A DNA stretch of 12,257 bases. It comes from SFWF01 sp045587065. Lineage in GTDB: Bacteria > Bacillota > Clostridia > Oscillospirales > Acutalibacteraceae. This document shows, one piece after another, positions 1 to 7,668 of the stretch; within the stretch, counting starts at the first letter, position 1; each line of letters opens with the position of its first letter. The translations under genes and the position numbers were made by a program. The stretch spans positions 1 through 12,257 of the forward strand of contig JAZNBQ010000008.1 of the NCBI GenBank assembly GCA_045587065.1, read 5' to 3'. Under the pieces are notes generated by a model, which worked only from the letters and a program-made list of their open reading frames with translations, was not told the origin of the DNA and made no database searches.

Positions 1-364
1 CACGCTCAGGGTCAACAGAGCCTTCAACGTGAATAATGTCGTCGTTTTCAAAGCATCTTACCACGTGAACAATGGCGTCAACCTCTCTTATATGAGAAAG
101 AAATTTGTTTCCAAGACCTTCTCCCTTAGAAGCACCCTTTACAAGACCTGCAATATCAACAAATTCAATAACCGCAGGAGTAAATTTGTCAGGAGAGTAC
201 ATTTCGGCCAGTCTGTCAAGTCTCTCATCAGGAACGGCAACCATTCCTACGTTTGGTTCAATAGTACAAAAGGGGTAGTTGGCCGACTGAGCCCCTGCAT
301 TAGTAATAGCATTAAATAGGGTAGACTTGCCAACGTTAGGAAGTCCCACAATACCTAGTTTCAT
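1..364 (-). CDS. ychF: YchF/OLA1-family ATPase, N-terminal part (cut at left edge)
   Basis: This is the first 121 residues of the Obg-related P-loop ATPase YchF, a cytosolic ribosome-associated protein linked to translation and stress responses. The protein opens MKLGIVGLPNVGKSTLFNA, with the Walker A loop GLPNVGKS at residues 7-14. PFCTIEPNVG follows at 31-40, and the G3-type motif DIAGLVKGAS at 70-79 has Leu74 where classical GTPases have Gln, as expected for HAS-type NTPases. Cys33 aligns, from memory, with the cysteine (Cys35) tied to redox control of E. coli YchF. The later NxxE specificity motif, coiled coil and TGS domain lie outside the window. The ATG is preceded by an AGGCGG ribosome binding site (372-377), and the gene has its own promoter divergent from hprK. 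Identity is secure; only the fragment can be assessed. Confidence 0.96.
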   Translation of the reverse strand, partial: MKLGIVGLPNVGKSTLFNAITNAGAQSANYPFCTIEPNVGMVAVPDERLDRLAEMYSPDKFTPAVIEFVDIAGLVKGASKGEGLGNKFLSHIREVDAIVHVVRCFENDDIIHVEGSVDPER

Positions 365-399
365 AAAAAATCCGCCTTTTACAACATATTTCAATAGAC

Positions 400-428
400 A
401 TTATAAAGGCTTTACAACTTTTAATCAA
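400..428 (-). promoter_or_regulatory. Sigma-A-type promoter for ychF
   Basis: Read on the minus strand, TTGATT (plus-strand 423-428) and a perfect TATAAT (400-405) are separated by 17 bases. Transcription would start near 393, giving a leader of about 29 bases before the ATG. The same -35/-10 pair and spacing recurs in front of pfkA. Assigned by motif only. Confidence 0.75.
401..417. repeat. 17-bp inverted repeat overlapping the ychF -10
   Basis: TTATAAAG (401-408), one central G, then CTTTACAA (410-417) form a near-perfect palindrome with one mismatch in the 8-base arms. It covers most of the ychF -10 element and runs into its spacer, a place where a repressor could act. It lacks the CG centre of a CcpA cre site. 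It could also be chance in AT-rich DNA; no regulator is assigned. Confidence 0.35.
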
Positions 429-445
429 GAAAAAATAAAAAAAAC

Positions 446-474
446 TTTAAAATATGTTAAATATATTATATAAT
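446..474 (+). promoter_or_regulatory. Sigma-A-type promoter for the hprK operon
   Basis: TTTAAA (446-451) and a perfect TATAAT (469-474) are separated by 17 bases. The start point would be near 481, with the AGAAGGTGA ribosome binding site at 488-496 and the hprK ATG at 503. An A-rich tract at about 430-444 lies directly upstream of the -35 and could serve as an UP element; it also lies just upstream of the divergent ychF -35. Assigned by motif only. Confidence 0.72.
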
Positions 475-502
475 AGAATAAAATAAAAGAAGGTGATTTA
501 AA

Positions 503-1462
503 ATGAAGGCAAACTATACTGTGGAGCTTTCTCGAATTATCAAGGAATATTCTTTGGAAAAACTCTACGTTCCAGAGGAAGAAGTTTTAATAAACAATAA
601 CGACATAAACCGCCCCGGACTACAGTTTGGCGGCTATTATGAGTACTTTGACAATACAAGAATTCAGATTATAGGCAGAGCAGAGGAAAGTTATATTAAA
701 GAACTCGACGAAGAGGATTATTTAAACAGACTTGATAAATTCTTTGCATCAAAGCCTGTGGCAGTAATCATTTCAAGAGGTCTTGAGATACCAAAATGTA
801 AGGAATATGCAGAAAAACACAACGTTCCGCTTCTTCGTACTGCTGAAAACACCTCAGAATTTATGGCTACATTAATTGCCTTTTTAAATCTTTGGTTGGC
901 ACCAAGAGTTACACGCCACGGCGTTTTAGTGGAAATTTACGGTGAAGGTATACTTATTTTGGGCGAAAGCGGTGTAGGTAAATCTGAAACTGCAATCGAG
1001 CTTGTAAAAAGAGGCCACCGTCTAATTGCTGACGACGCAGTAGAAATCCGCAAAGTTTCAAATAAATCACTTGTAGGAACGGCGCCTAATAATATTCGAC
1101 ATTTTGTAGAGCTCAGAGGCATAGGAATAATAAACGTAAGCCGTATTTTCGGTGTGGGCGCAGTAAAGCTTACCGAGAAAATAGATTTTGTAATTAATAT
1201 CGAGCCTTGGGACAACGACAAAACTTACGACAGAATGGGCCTTGAGGAAGAGTCCACTGAAATTTTAGGACTTAACATTCCGTCGGTTACCATTCCTGTA
1301 AAACCGGGTAGAAACCTTGCGGTTATCGTTGAGGTAGCAGCTATGAACTACCGTCAGAAAAAGCTTGGTTATAACGCGGCTTCGGACCTTCTTGGCAGAC
1401 TTGGTATGGCAACAGAAGAAACTAAGGAAAAAACCGATTCATCACTTGATGCATTTAATTAG
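503..1462 (+). CDS. hprK: HPr kinase/phosphorylase
   Basis: HprK is a cytosolic bifunctional enzyme that phosphorylates, and dephosphorylates, Ser46 of HPr (and of Crh where present), driving CcpA-dependent catabolite control in Firmicutes. At 319 residues it matches the family length. An N-terminal domain (about 1-130) precedes the kinase domain. His139 in the TRHG motif, Walker A GESGVGKS at 154-161, the adjacent Asp177/Asp178 in HRLIADDAVE, the signature ELRGIGIINV at 204-213, DRMG with Arg244, and PVKPGRNLAVIVEVAAMN at 265-282 are all present, so the enzyme looks active. The C-terminal helix region (NYRQKKLGYNAA) ends in a short charged tail. It leads a tightly packed operon and has its own promoter; murB follows after 26 bases. 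HPr itself is not in the window. Confidence 0.97.
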   Translation: MKANYTVELSRIIKEYSLEKLYVPEEEVLINNNDINRPGLQFGGYYEYFDNTRIQIIGRAEESYIKELDEEDYLNRLDKFFASKPVAVIISRGLEIPKCKEYAEKHNVPLLRTAENTSEFMATLIAFLNLWLAPRVTRHGVLVEIYGEGILILGESGVGKSETAIELVKRGHRLIADDAVEIRKVSNKSLVGTAPNNIRHFVELRGIGIINVSRIFGVGAVKLTEKIDFVINIEPWDNDKTYDRMGLEEESTEILGLNIPSVTIPVKPGRNLAVIVEVAAMNYRQKKLGYNAASDLLGRLGMATEETKEKTDSSLDAFN

Positions 1463-1488
1463 AATTTCGCATAGTTGGAGTTGATTTT

Positions 1489-2391
1489 GTGTCAGATTTA
1501 GCAATAAAGCTACTGAATGAAAACAAAATTGAATATGTAGAAGGCGAATTAATGTCCAAACACACTTCCTTTAAAATCGGAGGTGCCGCAGACTTTTTCG
1601 TAAACCCTAAGTCAACGAAGGAGCTGAAAGCCCTTTTGCAAATCGGCAAAACTGCAAATTTGCCTGTTTGCCTTGTGGGTAACGGATCTAATCTTTTGGT
1701 TTCAGACGGCGGTATAGAGGGCTTGGTTGTCAGCACTCTTAAAATGAAGAAAATCACCCTTGTTTCAGAGGACGAAATTTTTGCAGAGGCAGGAGCTTCC
1801 CTTACAGCAGTTTGCCTTTTTGCTCTTAAAAACTCTCTTGCAGGAATGGAGTTTGCATACGGCATACCCGGTAGCATCGGCGGAGCGGTTTATATGAACG
1901 CAGGTGCCTATGGCGGAGAGATGAAAGATATAATAAAAAATGTTCAAAGTCTTGATAAATCTTTGAATCTTGTTGAACGCCCTTTAGAAGATTTAGGGCT
2001 CGGTTATAGAGAAAGCGTATATAAATCAAACGGCGAGATTATTACAGGTGTTACATTAAAGCTTAAAAAGGGAAATATCCACGATATTTCAAAACAAATG
2101 GAACTTTTAATGGGCAAACGCCAAACCTCGCAACCATTAGATTTTGGCAGCGCAGGAAGCACCTTTAAAAGACCGGTTGGTTACTATGCCGCGGCACTTA
2201 TTGATGAATGTGGACTTAAAGGCCTCTCTGTAGGAGATGCGCAGGTAAGTGAAAAACACGCAGGTTTTGTCATAAATAAGGGAAAAGCCACATGTAACGA
2301 TGTTCTAAAACTTATTGAAGAAATAAAAGATACAGTTTACACAAAGAAAGGCGTAAAGCTTGAAACGGAAGTAATCTTTGTTGGGAGATAA
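1489..2391 (+). CDS. murB: UDP-N-acetylenolpyruvoylglucosamine reductase
   Basis: MurB reduces UDP-GlcNAc-enolpyruvate to UDP-MurNAc with NADPH and bound FAD, the second committed step of peptidoglycan precursor synthesis in the cytosol. The 300-residue product has the short Firmicute-type layout. FAD-binding motifs include GNGSNLLV at 64-71 and GIPGSIGGAVYMNAGAYGGE at 125-144. The catalytic set is visible: Arg174 in GYRES, the proton-donor Ser224 in GSAGSTFKRP, and Glu294 in LETEVIFVG near the C-terminus. Translation starts at a GTG; TTGGAG at 1475-1480 is correctly spaced, and the next residues (SDLAIKLLNEN) lead into the usual SKHTSFKIGG core. It sits 26 bases after hprK and 6 bases before rapZ, so co-transcription is very likely. 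Confidence 0.97.
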   Translation: MSDLAIKLLNENKIEYVEGELMSKHTSFKIGGAADFFVNPKSTKELKALLQIGKTANLPVCLVGNGSNLLVSDGGIEGLVVSTLKMKKITLVSEDEIFAEAGASLTAVCLFALKNSLAGMEFAYGIPGSIGGAVYMNAGAYGGEMKDIIKNVQSLDKSLNLVERPLEDLGLGYRESVYKSNGEIITGVTLKLKKGNIHDISKQMELLMGKRQTSQPLDFGSAGSTFKRPVGYYAAALIDECGLKGLSVGDAQVSEKHAGFVINKGKATCNDVLKLIEEIKDTVYTKKGVKLETEVIFVGR

Positions 2392-2397
2392 ACAAAA

Positions 2398-3264
2398 ATG
2401 GAATTGGTAATAGTAACAGGAATGTCAGGAGCAGGTAAATCAACTGCAGTTAATGCTCTTGAAGATATGGGCTTTTATTGTGTTGATAATCTGCCGCCTA
2501 AAATCATTCCTTCTTTTGTTGATTTATCAAAACATAAAAGTGAAATGCTTAGCCGTCTTGCTATCGTAACAGATAGTCGAGGCGGAGAACTTTTCAGTGA
2601 TATAACAGAGGTTTTAGACGGTTTTGATAAAGAGGGTATGAGCTATAGAATTATATTTTTCGATACCTCGGACGACGAGATTATCAGAAGATATAAAGAA
2701 AACCGCCGAAGCCATCCGCTTTTGGACAAAAACGTTTTGTCGTTACAGTCTGCAATAACAAAAGAAAGAGAAATGCTTTCAAATATAAAAGAGAGGGCAG
2801 ATTTTGTTATTGATACTACATATATGGGCTCCGCTCAGCTAAAAGAAAAATTGTCTTCCATTTTCCTTACTTCTGAAAAAACAGGCTTAAAAATTCAGGT
2901 TATGTCCTTCGGCTTTAAATATGGTTTTGCCTCTGAAGCGGACCTTGTTTTTGACATAAGATGTCTTCCAAACCCTTTTTATGAAAAGGAGCTGAAGAAT
3001 AAAACAGGCTTGGAGCAAGAGGTAAAGGATTTTGTTTTATCAAGCTCTGAGGCTAAAGAATTTTACACAAAGCTTGTGGAATTTCTGGAATTTTCATTGC
3101 CTCTTTATAAAAAAGAAGGCAAGAGTAATATTATTATTGCATTTGGTTGCACCGGCGGTAAACATCGCTCTGTAACCTTTGCAGAGCTTTTTTCAAAAGC
3201 CATAAAAGATGATGGCTACGAGGTGGTTGTTAACCACAGAGATATTGAAAAAAAGAATAGATAG
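2398..3264 (+). CDS. rapZ: RapZ/YvcJ-family nucleotide-binding protein
   Basis: Member of the RapZ (YvcJ) family. In E. coli RapZ binds small RNAs and senses glucosamine-6-phosphate; in Bacillus YvcJ binds and hydrolyses nucleotides and its role is less clear. The 288-residue product has an N-terminal P-loop domain with Walker A GMSGAGKS at 8-15 and the following DMGFYCVDNLPP. The C-terminal domain has SFGFKYG at 170-176, DIRCLPNPFY at 186-195 and the family signature GCTGGKHRSV at 250-259. The C-terminus (RDIEKKNR) is basic. The ATG is preceded by GGGAG (2383-2387) inside the murB end. Its standard partners murB and whiA flank it, but the usual intervening glmR is not there. Family assignment is firm; the RNA-binding role in this organism is not shown. 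Confidence 0.95.
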   Translation: MELVIVTGMSGAGKSTAVNALEDMGFYCVDNLPPKIIPSFVDLSKHKSEMLSRLAIVTDSRGGELFSDITEVLDGFDKEGMSYRIIFFDTSDDEIIRRYKENRRSHPLLDKNVLSLQSAITKEREMLSNIKERADFVIDTTYMGSAQLKEKLSSIFLTSEKTGLKIQVMSFGFKYGFASEADLVFDIRCLPNPFYEKELKNKTGLEQEVKDFVLSSSEAKEFYTKLVEFLEFSLPLYKKEGKSNIIIAFGCTGGKHRSVTFAELFSKAIKDDGYEVVVNHRDIEKKNR

Positions 3265-3272
3265 GGGAATTT

Positions 3273-4166
3273 ATGTCTTTTACAAACGATGTAAAAACTG
3301 AATTGTGCGGTATCAGACAGGGAGCTGCTTTAAACCTTGCAGAATGTTACGGTATGCTTCTTTTCTGTAAGGTTTTTTCCTTTAATGAAATAAAACTTCA
3401 AACCGGTTCTAAGGCATCGGCAGAACGATTTGCTTATCTTTTAAGGACAAGCTTTGATATTTTTCCTGAAATAATAGAGGGAGGAAATAAAAAACCTTGT
3501 TATCGCGTTAAGGTAGTAAGCCTTGCCGACATAAAAAAGATTATGTACCATTTTGGCTATAAGCCAAATACAAAAATAACGCTGGAACAAAAATTTTTAA
3601 AAACCGAGGGAAGTCTGGGAGCTTTTCTCAGAGGAGCTTTTTTATCCTGCGGACTTGTTTCAGACCCTAATAAAGAGTATCGAATGGATTTTTCCGTAAA
3701 ATTTGAAACTCTGGCTAATGAATTTAAAGAACTGTTTGCTGATAAATACATTAATTTCAAAATCACAAATCGAGGAAGAGATTATGTGGTTTACACTAAA
3801 AAAAGCGAAGAGATAGAAGACCTTTTGACCTTAATGGGTGCAGGTGGAGAAACCCTTAATCTTATAAACGTTAAAATTTATAAAAGTCTTCGCAATAAAA
3901 GTAACAGAATTAACAATTTCGAAACTTCAAACATAGTAAAAACTGCAAATACGGCGTATATACAAAGAACCGCAATAGAAAAATGGGAGAAAAACGGCAA
4001 ACTGAAAACTCTTCCGGAGGAACTGTATGAGGTGGCAATTCTGCGCCTTGAAAATCCCGACCTTTCTCTTTCGGCTCTCAGTAAACTTTCAAAAACAAAA
4101 CTTACTCGTTCGGGTTTTAACCATAGAATGACGAAACTTATGGAAATAATAAATAAGGAGGTATAA
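3273..4166 (+). CDS. whiA: WhiA-family DNA-binding regulator
   Basis: WhiA is a conserved Gram-positive protein: a sporulation transcription factor in Streptomyces and a chromosome/division-linked protein in Bacillus. The 297-residue product starts MSFTNDVKTEL, typical for the family. A degenerate LAGLIDADG homing-endonuclease-like fold follows, with FLRGAFLSCGLVSDPNKEY at 118-136 as its clearest motif; the family is not expected to cut DNA. After NKSNRINNFETSN (208-220) comes a C-terminal helix-turn-helix region (about 250-290) containing LRLENPDLSLSALS and SGFNHRMTKL. It is a little shorter than the ~310-residue homologues I recall. AGGGGAA (3263-3269) serves as ribosome binding site and overlaps the rapZ stop. 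dnaE begins 2 bases after its stop codon. Confidence 0.95.
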   Translation: MSFTNDVKTELCGIRQGAALNLAECYGMLLFCKVFSFNEIKLQTGSKASAERFAYLLRTSFDIFPEIIEGGNKKPCYRVKVVSLADIKKIMYHFGYKPNTKITLEQKFLKTEGSLGAFLRGAFLSCGLVSDPNKEYRMDFSVKFETLANEFKELFADKYINFKITNRGRDYVVYTKKSEEIEDLLTLMGAGGETLNLINVKIYKSLRNKSNRINNFETSNIVKTANTAYIQRTAIEKWEKNGKLKTLPEELYEVAILRLENPDLSLSALSKLSKTKLTRSGFNHRMTKLMEIINKEV

Positions 4167-4171
4167 AAGTG
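4155..4171 (+). promoter_or_regulatory. Ribosome binding site fixing the dnaE GTG start
   Basis: AAGGAGG at 4155-4161 lies within the last whiA codons, 7 bases before a GTG at 4169-4171. The protein read from this GTG begins MDFVHLHLHSEYS, the expected start of a DnaE PHP domain, so the GTG is the true start and translation is probably coupled to whiA. Confidence 0.88.
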
Positions 4172-7100
4172 GACTTTGTACATTTACATCTTCATAGTGA
4201 GTATAGCCTTTTAGACGGCGCTTGCCGTATAGAAGAAATTTGTCGCGCCGCAAAAGATTTGGGACAAAATGCAGTTGCTATTACCGACCACGGTGTAATG
4301 TACGGAGCCATCGATTTTTATAAAGCCGCTAAAAAGGAAGGCGTAAAGCCTATAATCGGTTGCGAGGTTTACGTAGCCCATAGCAGTCGTTTTAATAAAG
4401 ATAAAAATAAGGATTCAGGTTATAATCACTTAGTTTTGCTTTGTAAGAATGAAACAGGCTATAAAAATCTTATTAAAATGGTTTCTCTGTCTTTTACAGA
4501 GGGATTTTATTTTAAACCACGAATTGATAAAGAACTTCTTAAAAACCATAGCCAAGGTCTAATTGCCCTTTCTGCCTGTCTTGCAGGGGAAATTCCTTCT
4601 GCTCTTATGAAAGGGGATTATGAAAGTGCAAAGGAAGCAGTTCTTTGGTATAAAAGTGTCTTTGGAGAAGACTATTATCTGGAACTTCAAAATCACGGTC
4701 TTGAAGAGCAGATAAAAATCAACCCTTTAATTAAACAGTTGTCACAAGAGACGGGCGTCGCTCTTGTTGCAACAAACGACGTTCATTACGTGAAAAAGCA
4801 AGACGCTAAAATGCAAAAGGTTTTAATCTGCATACAAACTGATAAGAAACTAAACGAGGAAAATCCTCTGGCTTTTTCAACTGATGAGTTTTATCTTAAA
4901 TCGGCAGAGGAAATGAATAACCTTTTTGCCGATACGCCATGTGCTATAGAAAACACTGTAAAAATAGCCGAAAAATGTAATTTTGACTTTGAACTGGGAC
5001 ATATCAAACTTCCTGTTTTTGATATTGGAGATAAAAACCACTTTGAGTTTTTCAGAGAAAAATGCTTTGAGGGATTATATAAAATAAAGGGCGAAAACCC
5101 ACCTGAAGAGTATGTAAATCGCCTGAATTACGAGCTTGAAACCATTAATAAAATGGGTTACGTGGACTATTATCTAATAGTTCAGGACTTTGTAAACTAT
5201 GCAAAAAACTCTAATATACCGGTGGGTCCGGGCAGAGGTTCAGGCGCAGGCAGTCTTGCGGCATACTGCATAGGCATTACAGGAATAGACCCTATTAAAT
5301 ACAACCTGTTCTTCGAGCGCTTTTTAAATCCTGAAAGAGTATCTATGCCTGACTTTGATATTGACTTCTGTTACGTTAACAGACAAAAGGTAATAGATTA
5401 CGTTATAAAAAAATACGGTAGCGAAAAGGTTGCTCAAATTGTTACCTTTGGTACAATGGCGGCAAGAGCAGCAGTTCGTGACGTTGGTAGAGTAATGAAT
5501 ATACCTTACGCTACTTGTGACCGCACTGCAAAGTTAATACCCAGAACCCTTGGAATAACAATAGAAAAAGCCATAGAAGAAACCCCTGACCTTAAACTTC
5601 TTTACAACTCTGACCAAGAGGTAAAAGAACTTCTTGATATGGCAAAAAGGGTAGAGGGAATGCCCAGACACGCTTCAACCCACGCAGCCGGAGTAGTTAT
5701 TTCTGACCGAGCAGTATGGGAGTATGTACCGTTGGCGCTCAACGATAATTCGGCTGTTACTCAGTATACGATGACCTCTTTGGAGGAATTGGGGCTTTTA
5801 AAAATGGACTTTTTAGGGCTTAGAAACCTTACCATTATCAGAGAAGCTCAAAACCATATAAAAAAGCACCAACCCAATTTTCATATTGATAATATTCCTC
5901 TTGATGATAAAGAAACCTATAAAATGATGTCAGAGGGCTTTACCGACGGAATATTCCAGTTTGAATCCGAGGGCATGAAGAACGTTTTAAGACAGTTTAG
6001 GCCCGAAAGAATAGAAGACCTAACGGCCATTTTGTCTCTTTACAGACCGGGTCCTATGGATTCTATTCCTAAATACATTCATAATCGCCATAATCCGAAG
6101 GATATAAAATACGATACACCTCTTTTAAAACCCATTCTTGATGTTACCTACGGATGTATAGTTTATCAGGAACAGGTTATGCAGATTTTCCGAACCCTTG
6201 CAGGCTATTCCCTAGGCAGGGCAGATATTGTGCGCCGTGCAATGTCAAAGAAAAAGCACGACGTTATGAAAAACGAAAAACAAGCCTTTATTTATGGACA
6301 AAAGGATGAAAACGGCAATATTATATGTACAGGCGCAGTCAATAATGGGGTTAGTGAAAAAGCGGCAGAAAAAATCTTCGATGAAATGTCAGCTTTTAGT
6401 TCCTATGCCTTTAATAAATCTCACGCCGCCGCATATTCCTTTGTGTCTTACCAAACAGCATATTTAAAATGCCATTACCCAAAGGAATATATGTCTGCAC
6501 TAATGAGCGCCGCATTGGATGATTCAAATAAAATAGCTTTTTATACCGCAGAATGTAACAGATTAGGGCTTAAAGTTCTGCCACCGCATATAAACAAGAG
6601 TTATGAAAGCTTTACCCCTGTTGAAGAGGGCATCCGCTTTGGATTATGCGCTATTAAAAATATAGGAGAAGGATTCGTATCTCGTCTTATTAAAAACAGG
6701 GCAGAACAGGGAAATTATACTTCTATGTATGATTTTTGCAGTAGAAATTGCGGTCTCGACTTTAACCGCCGAGCCTTAGAGGGCCTTATTAAAAGCGGAG
6801 CCTTAGACGGTTTGGAATTGAACCGTAAAACTATGCTTTTTGGCGCCGATATGGTGTTGAACGCGGTAAGTGACGAGAAAAAATATTATTCATCAGGTCA
6901 GATGGATATTTTTTCAGAGGGTGGAGAAACAAATAGTATAACATTAACACCAATGGAAGAGATGAGTGAAGATATAAAGCTTTCTATGGAAAAGGAAGCA
7001 ACAGGGCTTTACCTCTCAGGGCATCCTCTCAGTCAGTACGTAAATTACGCAAAAAGTATTAATTCCCCAAGCATTTCTCAGGTGTTGGCCGGCAGCTTTG

Positions 7101-7609
7101 AAGACAATAGCCGCATTACAACCCTTTGTATGATAAGCGGAATTAAAACAAAACTGACAAAAAGTGATACCCTCATGTCATATTTAAACGTGGAAGATAT
7201 GAGCGGAAGCATTTCAGTAACCGTATTTCCTAAAATATATAACGAGTACAGATATTTACTGAAAGAGGGAGCAATACTACTAGTATCTGCAAGAGTTCAG
7301 GAGCGGGAAGACAAGCCTTATGAACTATTGGCAGAGAGTTTTAGCGTGTTGCCGCAAAATGCAGATAAAACACCTGCAAAAAGCATAAAAAAAGGTCTCT
7401 ATTTAAGAGTGCCCAGTGTTAATTCTTCTAAATTTAATGAGGTAAAGGCAGTTCTGTCTAACCATCCGGGTCAAATTCCCGTATATATAATAGAAGAAGG
7501 CGGAAAGCGCCTTTTGGCACCAAAAGAACTGTGGGTACGCTCAGATAATGAGATTTTACAGAAATTATGCAAAATATTGTCAGAAAATAACGTAAAACTA
7601 GTTGATTAA
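4169..7609 (+). CDS. dnaE: DNA polymerase III alpha subunit DnaE
   Basis: C-family replicative DNA polymerase, 1146 residues. The N-terminal PHP domain (about 1-275) has HLHLHS at 5-10, ITDHG at 38-42, GCEVYV at 64-69, Cys137 and NDVHY at 203-207, so the metal ligands look retained. The palm carries GPGRGSGAGS at 353-362, the catalytic aspartates of PDFDIDF at 394-400 and Asp547 in LKMDFLGL. Fingers motifs include YRPGPM at 625-630, VYQEQVM at 665-671 and AFNKSHAAAY at 747-756. A helix-hairpin-helix region lies near 820-885, a likely sliding-clamp motif QMDIF at 911-915, and an OB fold near 980-1060. No Klenow-type exonuclease insertion is seen, so it is DnaE and not PolC. In Firmicutes DnaE typically works beside PolC, which is not in this window. 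Starts at GTG; pfkA follows after a 56-base promoter gap. Confidence 0.97.
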   Translation: MDFVHLHLHSEYSLLDGACRIEEICRAAKDLGQNAVAITDHGVMYGAIDFYKAAKKEGVKPIIGCEVYVAHSSRFNKDKNKDSGYNHLVLLCKNETGYKNLIKMVSLSFTEGFYFKPRIDKELLKNHSQGLIALSACLAGEIPSALMKGDYESAKEAVLWYKSVFGEDYYLELQNHGLEEQIKINPLIKQLSQETGVALVATNDVHYVKKQDAKMQKVLICIQTDKKLNEENPLAFSTDEFYLKSAEEMNNLFADTPCAIENTVKIAEKCNFDFELGHIKLPVFDIGDKNHFEFFREKCFEGLYKIKGENPPEEYVNRLNYELETINKMGYVDYYLIVQDFVNYAKNSNIPVGPGRGSGAGSLAAYCIGITGIDPIKYNLFFERFLNPERVSMPDFDIDFCYVNRQKVIDYVIKKYGSEKVAQIVTFGTMAARAAVRDVGRVMNIPYATCDRTAKLIPRTLGITIEKAIEETPDLKLLYNSDQEVKELLDMAKRVEGMPRHASTHAAGVVISDRAVWEYVPLALNDNSAVTQYTMTSLEELGLLKMDFLGLRNLTIIREAQNHIKKHQPNFHIDNIPLDDKETYKMMSEGFTDGIFQFESEGMKNVLRQFRPERIEDLTAILSLYRPGPMDSIPKYIHNRHNPKDIKYDTPLLKPILDVTYGCIVYQEQVMQIFRTLAGYSLGRADIVRRAMSKKKHDVMKNEKQAFIYGQKDENGNIICTGAVNNGVSEKAAEKIFDEMSAFSSYAFNKSHAAAYSFVSYQTAYLKCHYPKEYMSALMSAALDDSNKIAFYTAECNRLGLKVLPPHINKSYESFTPVEEGIRFGLCAIKNIGEGFVSRLIKNRAEQGNYTSMYDFCSRNCGLDFNRRALEGLIKSGALDGLELNRKTMLFGADMVLNAVSDEKKYYSSGQMDIFSEGGETNSITLTPMEEMSEDIKLSMEKEATGLYLSGHPLSQYVNYAKSINSPSISQVLAGSFEDNSRITTLCMISGIKTKLTKSDTLMSYLNVEDMSGSISVTVFPKIYNEYRYLLKEGAILLVSARVQEREDKPYELLAESFSVLPQNADKTPAKSIKKGLYLRVPSVNSSKFNEVKAVLSNHPGQIPVYIIEEGGKRLLAPKELWVRSDNEILQKLCKILSENNVKLVD

Positions 7610-7630
7610 TTGATTTTTTTATATTATAAT
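7602..7630 (+). promoter_or_regulatory. Internal sigma-A-type promoter for pfkA-nadE
   Basis: TTGATT (7602-7607) and a perfect TATAAT (7625-7630) are 17 bases apart. The -35 overlaps the dnaE stop codon (7607-7609). Start would be near 7637, leaving a leader of about 29 bases before the pfkA ATG at 7666. There is no hairpin terminator upstream, so pfkA and nadE can probably be read from both this promoter and the upstream operon. Motif-based. Confidence 0.75.
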
Positions 7631-7662
7631 GATTTTTAATGAAAAATTATGGAGTGATTTTT
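7611..7662 (+). repeat. Three TGATTTTT direct repeats in the pfkA leader region
   Basis: The octamer TGATTTTT occurs exactly at 7611-7618, 7630-7637 and 7655-7662, i.e. in the promoter spacer, at the predicted transcription start and just after the GGAG ribosome binding site. A 6-base inverted repeat ATTTTT/AAAAAT (7632-7647) also falls here. The region is AT-rich, so chance is possible. Confidence 0.35.
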
Positions 7663-7668
7663 ACAATG
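7651..7668 (+). promoter_or_regulatory. Ribosome binding site fixing the pfkA start
   Basis: GGAG at 7651-7654 lies 11 bases before the ATG at 7666-7668. An in-frame ATG at 7639 has no ribosome binding site and would sit almost at the predicted transcription start; it would add nine residues not typical of the family. Confidence 0.85.

Noticed and set aside
29..319. Plus-strand open frame of 96 codons
   Set aside because: It is antisense to ychF, whose minus-strand translation shows clear Walker A and DIAG motifs; the plus-strand frame has no recognisable domain.
365..502. CcpA cre site expected near hprK
   Set aside because: Reading by eye, no sequence with the cre pattern and CG centre was found; the 401-417 palindrome has a different centre.
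937..1221. Minus-strand open frame inside hprK
   Set aside because: It lies opposite the Walker A and signature region of HprK and is a coding shadow.
1455..1877. Minus-strand open frame of 140 codons opposite murB
   Set aside because: No ribosome binding site or known domain was seen; murB on the other strand is complete with its catalytic residues.
7610..7620. T-run after dnaE as a terminator
   Set aside because: No stable GC-containing hairpin precedes the T-run; it belongs to the pfkA promoter spacer.
7639..7665. Upstream ATG as the pfkA start
   Set aside because: No ribosome binding site, almost at the predicted transcription start, and it adds residues absent from the family; ATG 7666 with GGAG is preferred.
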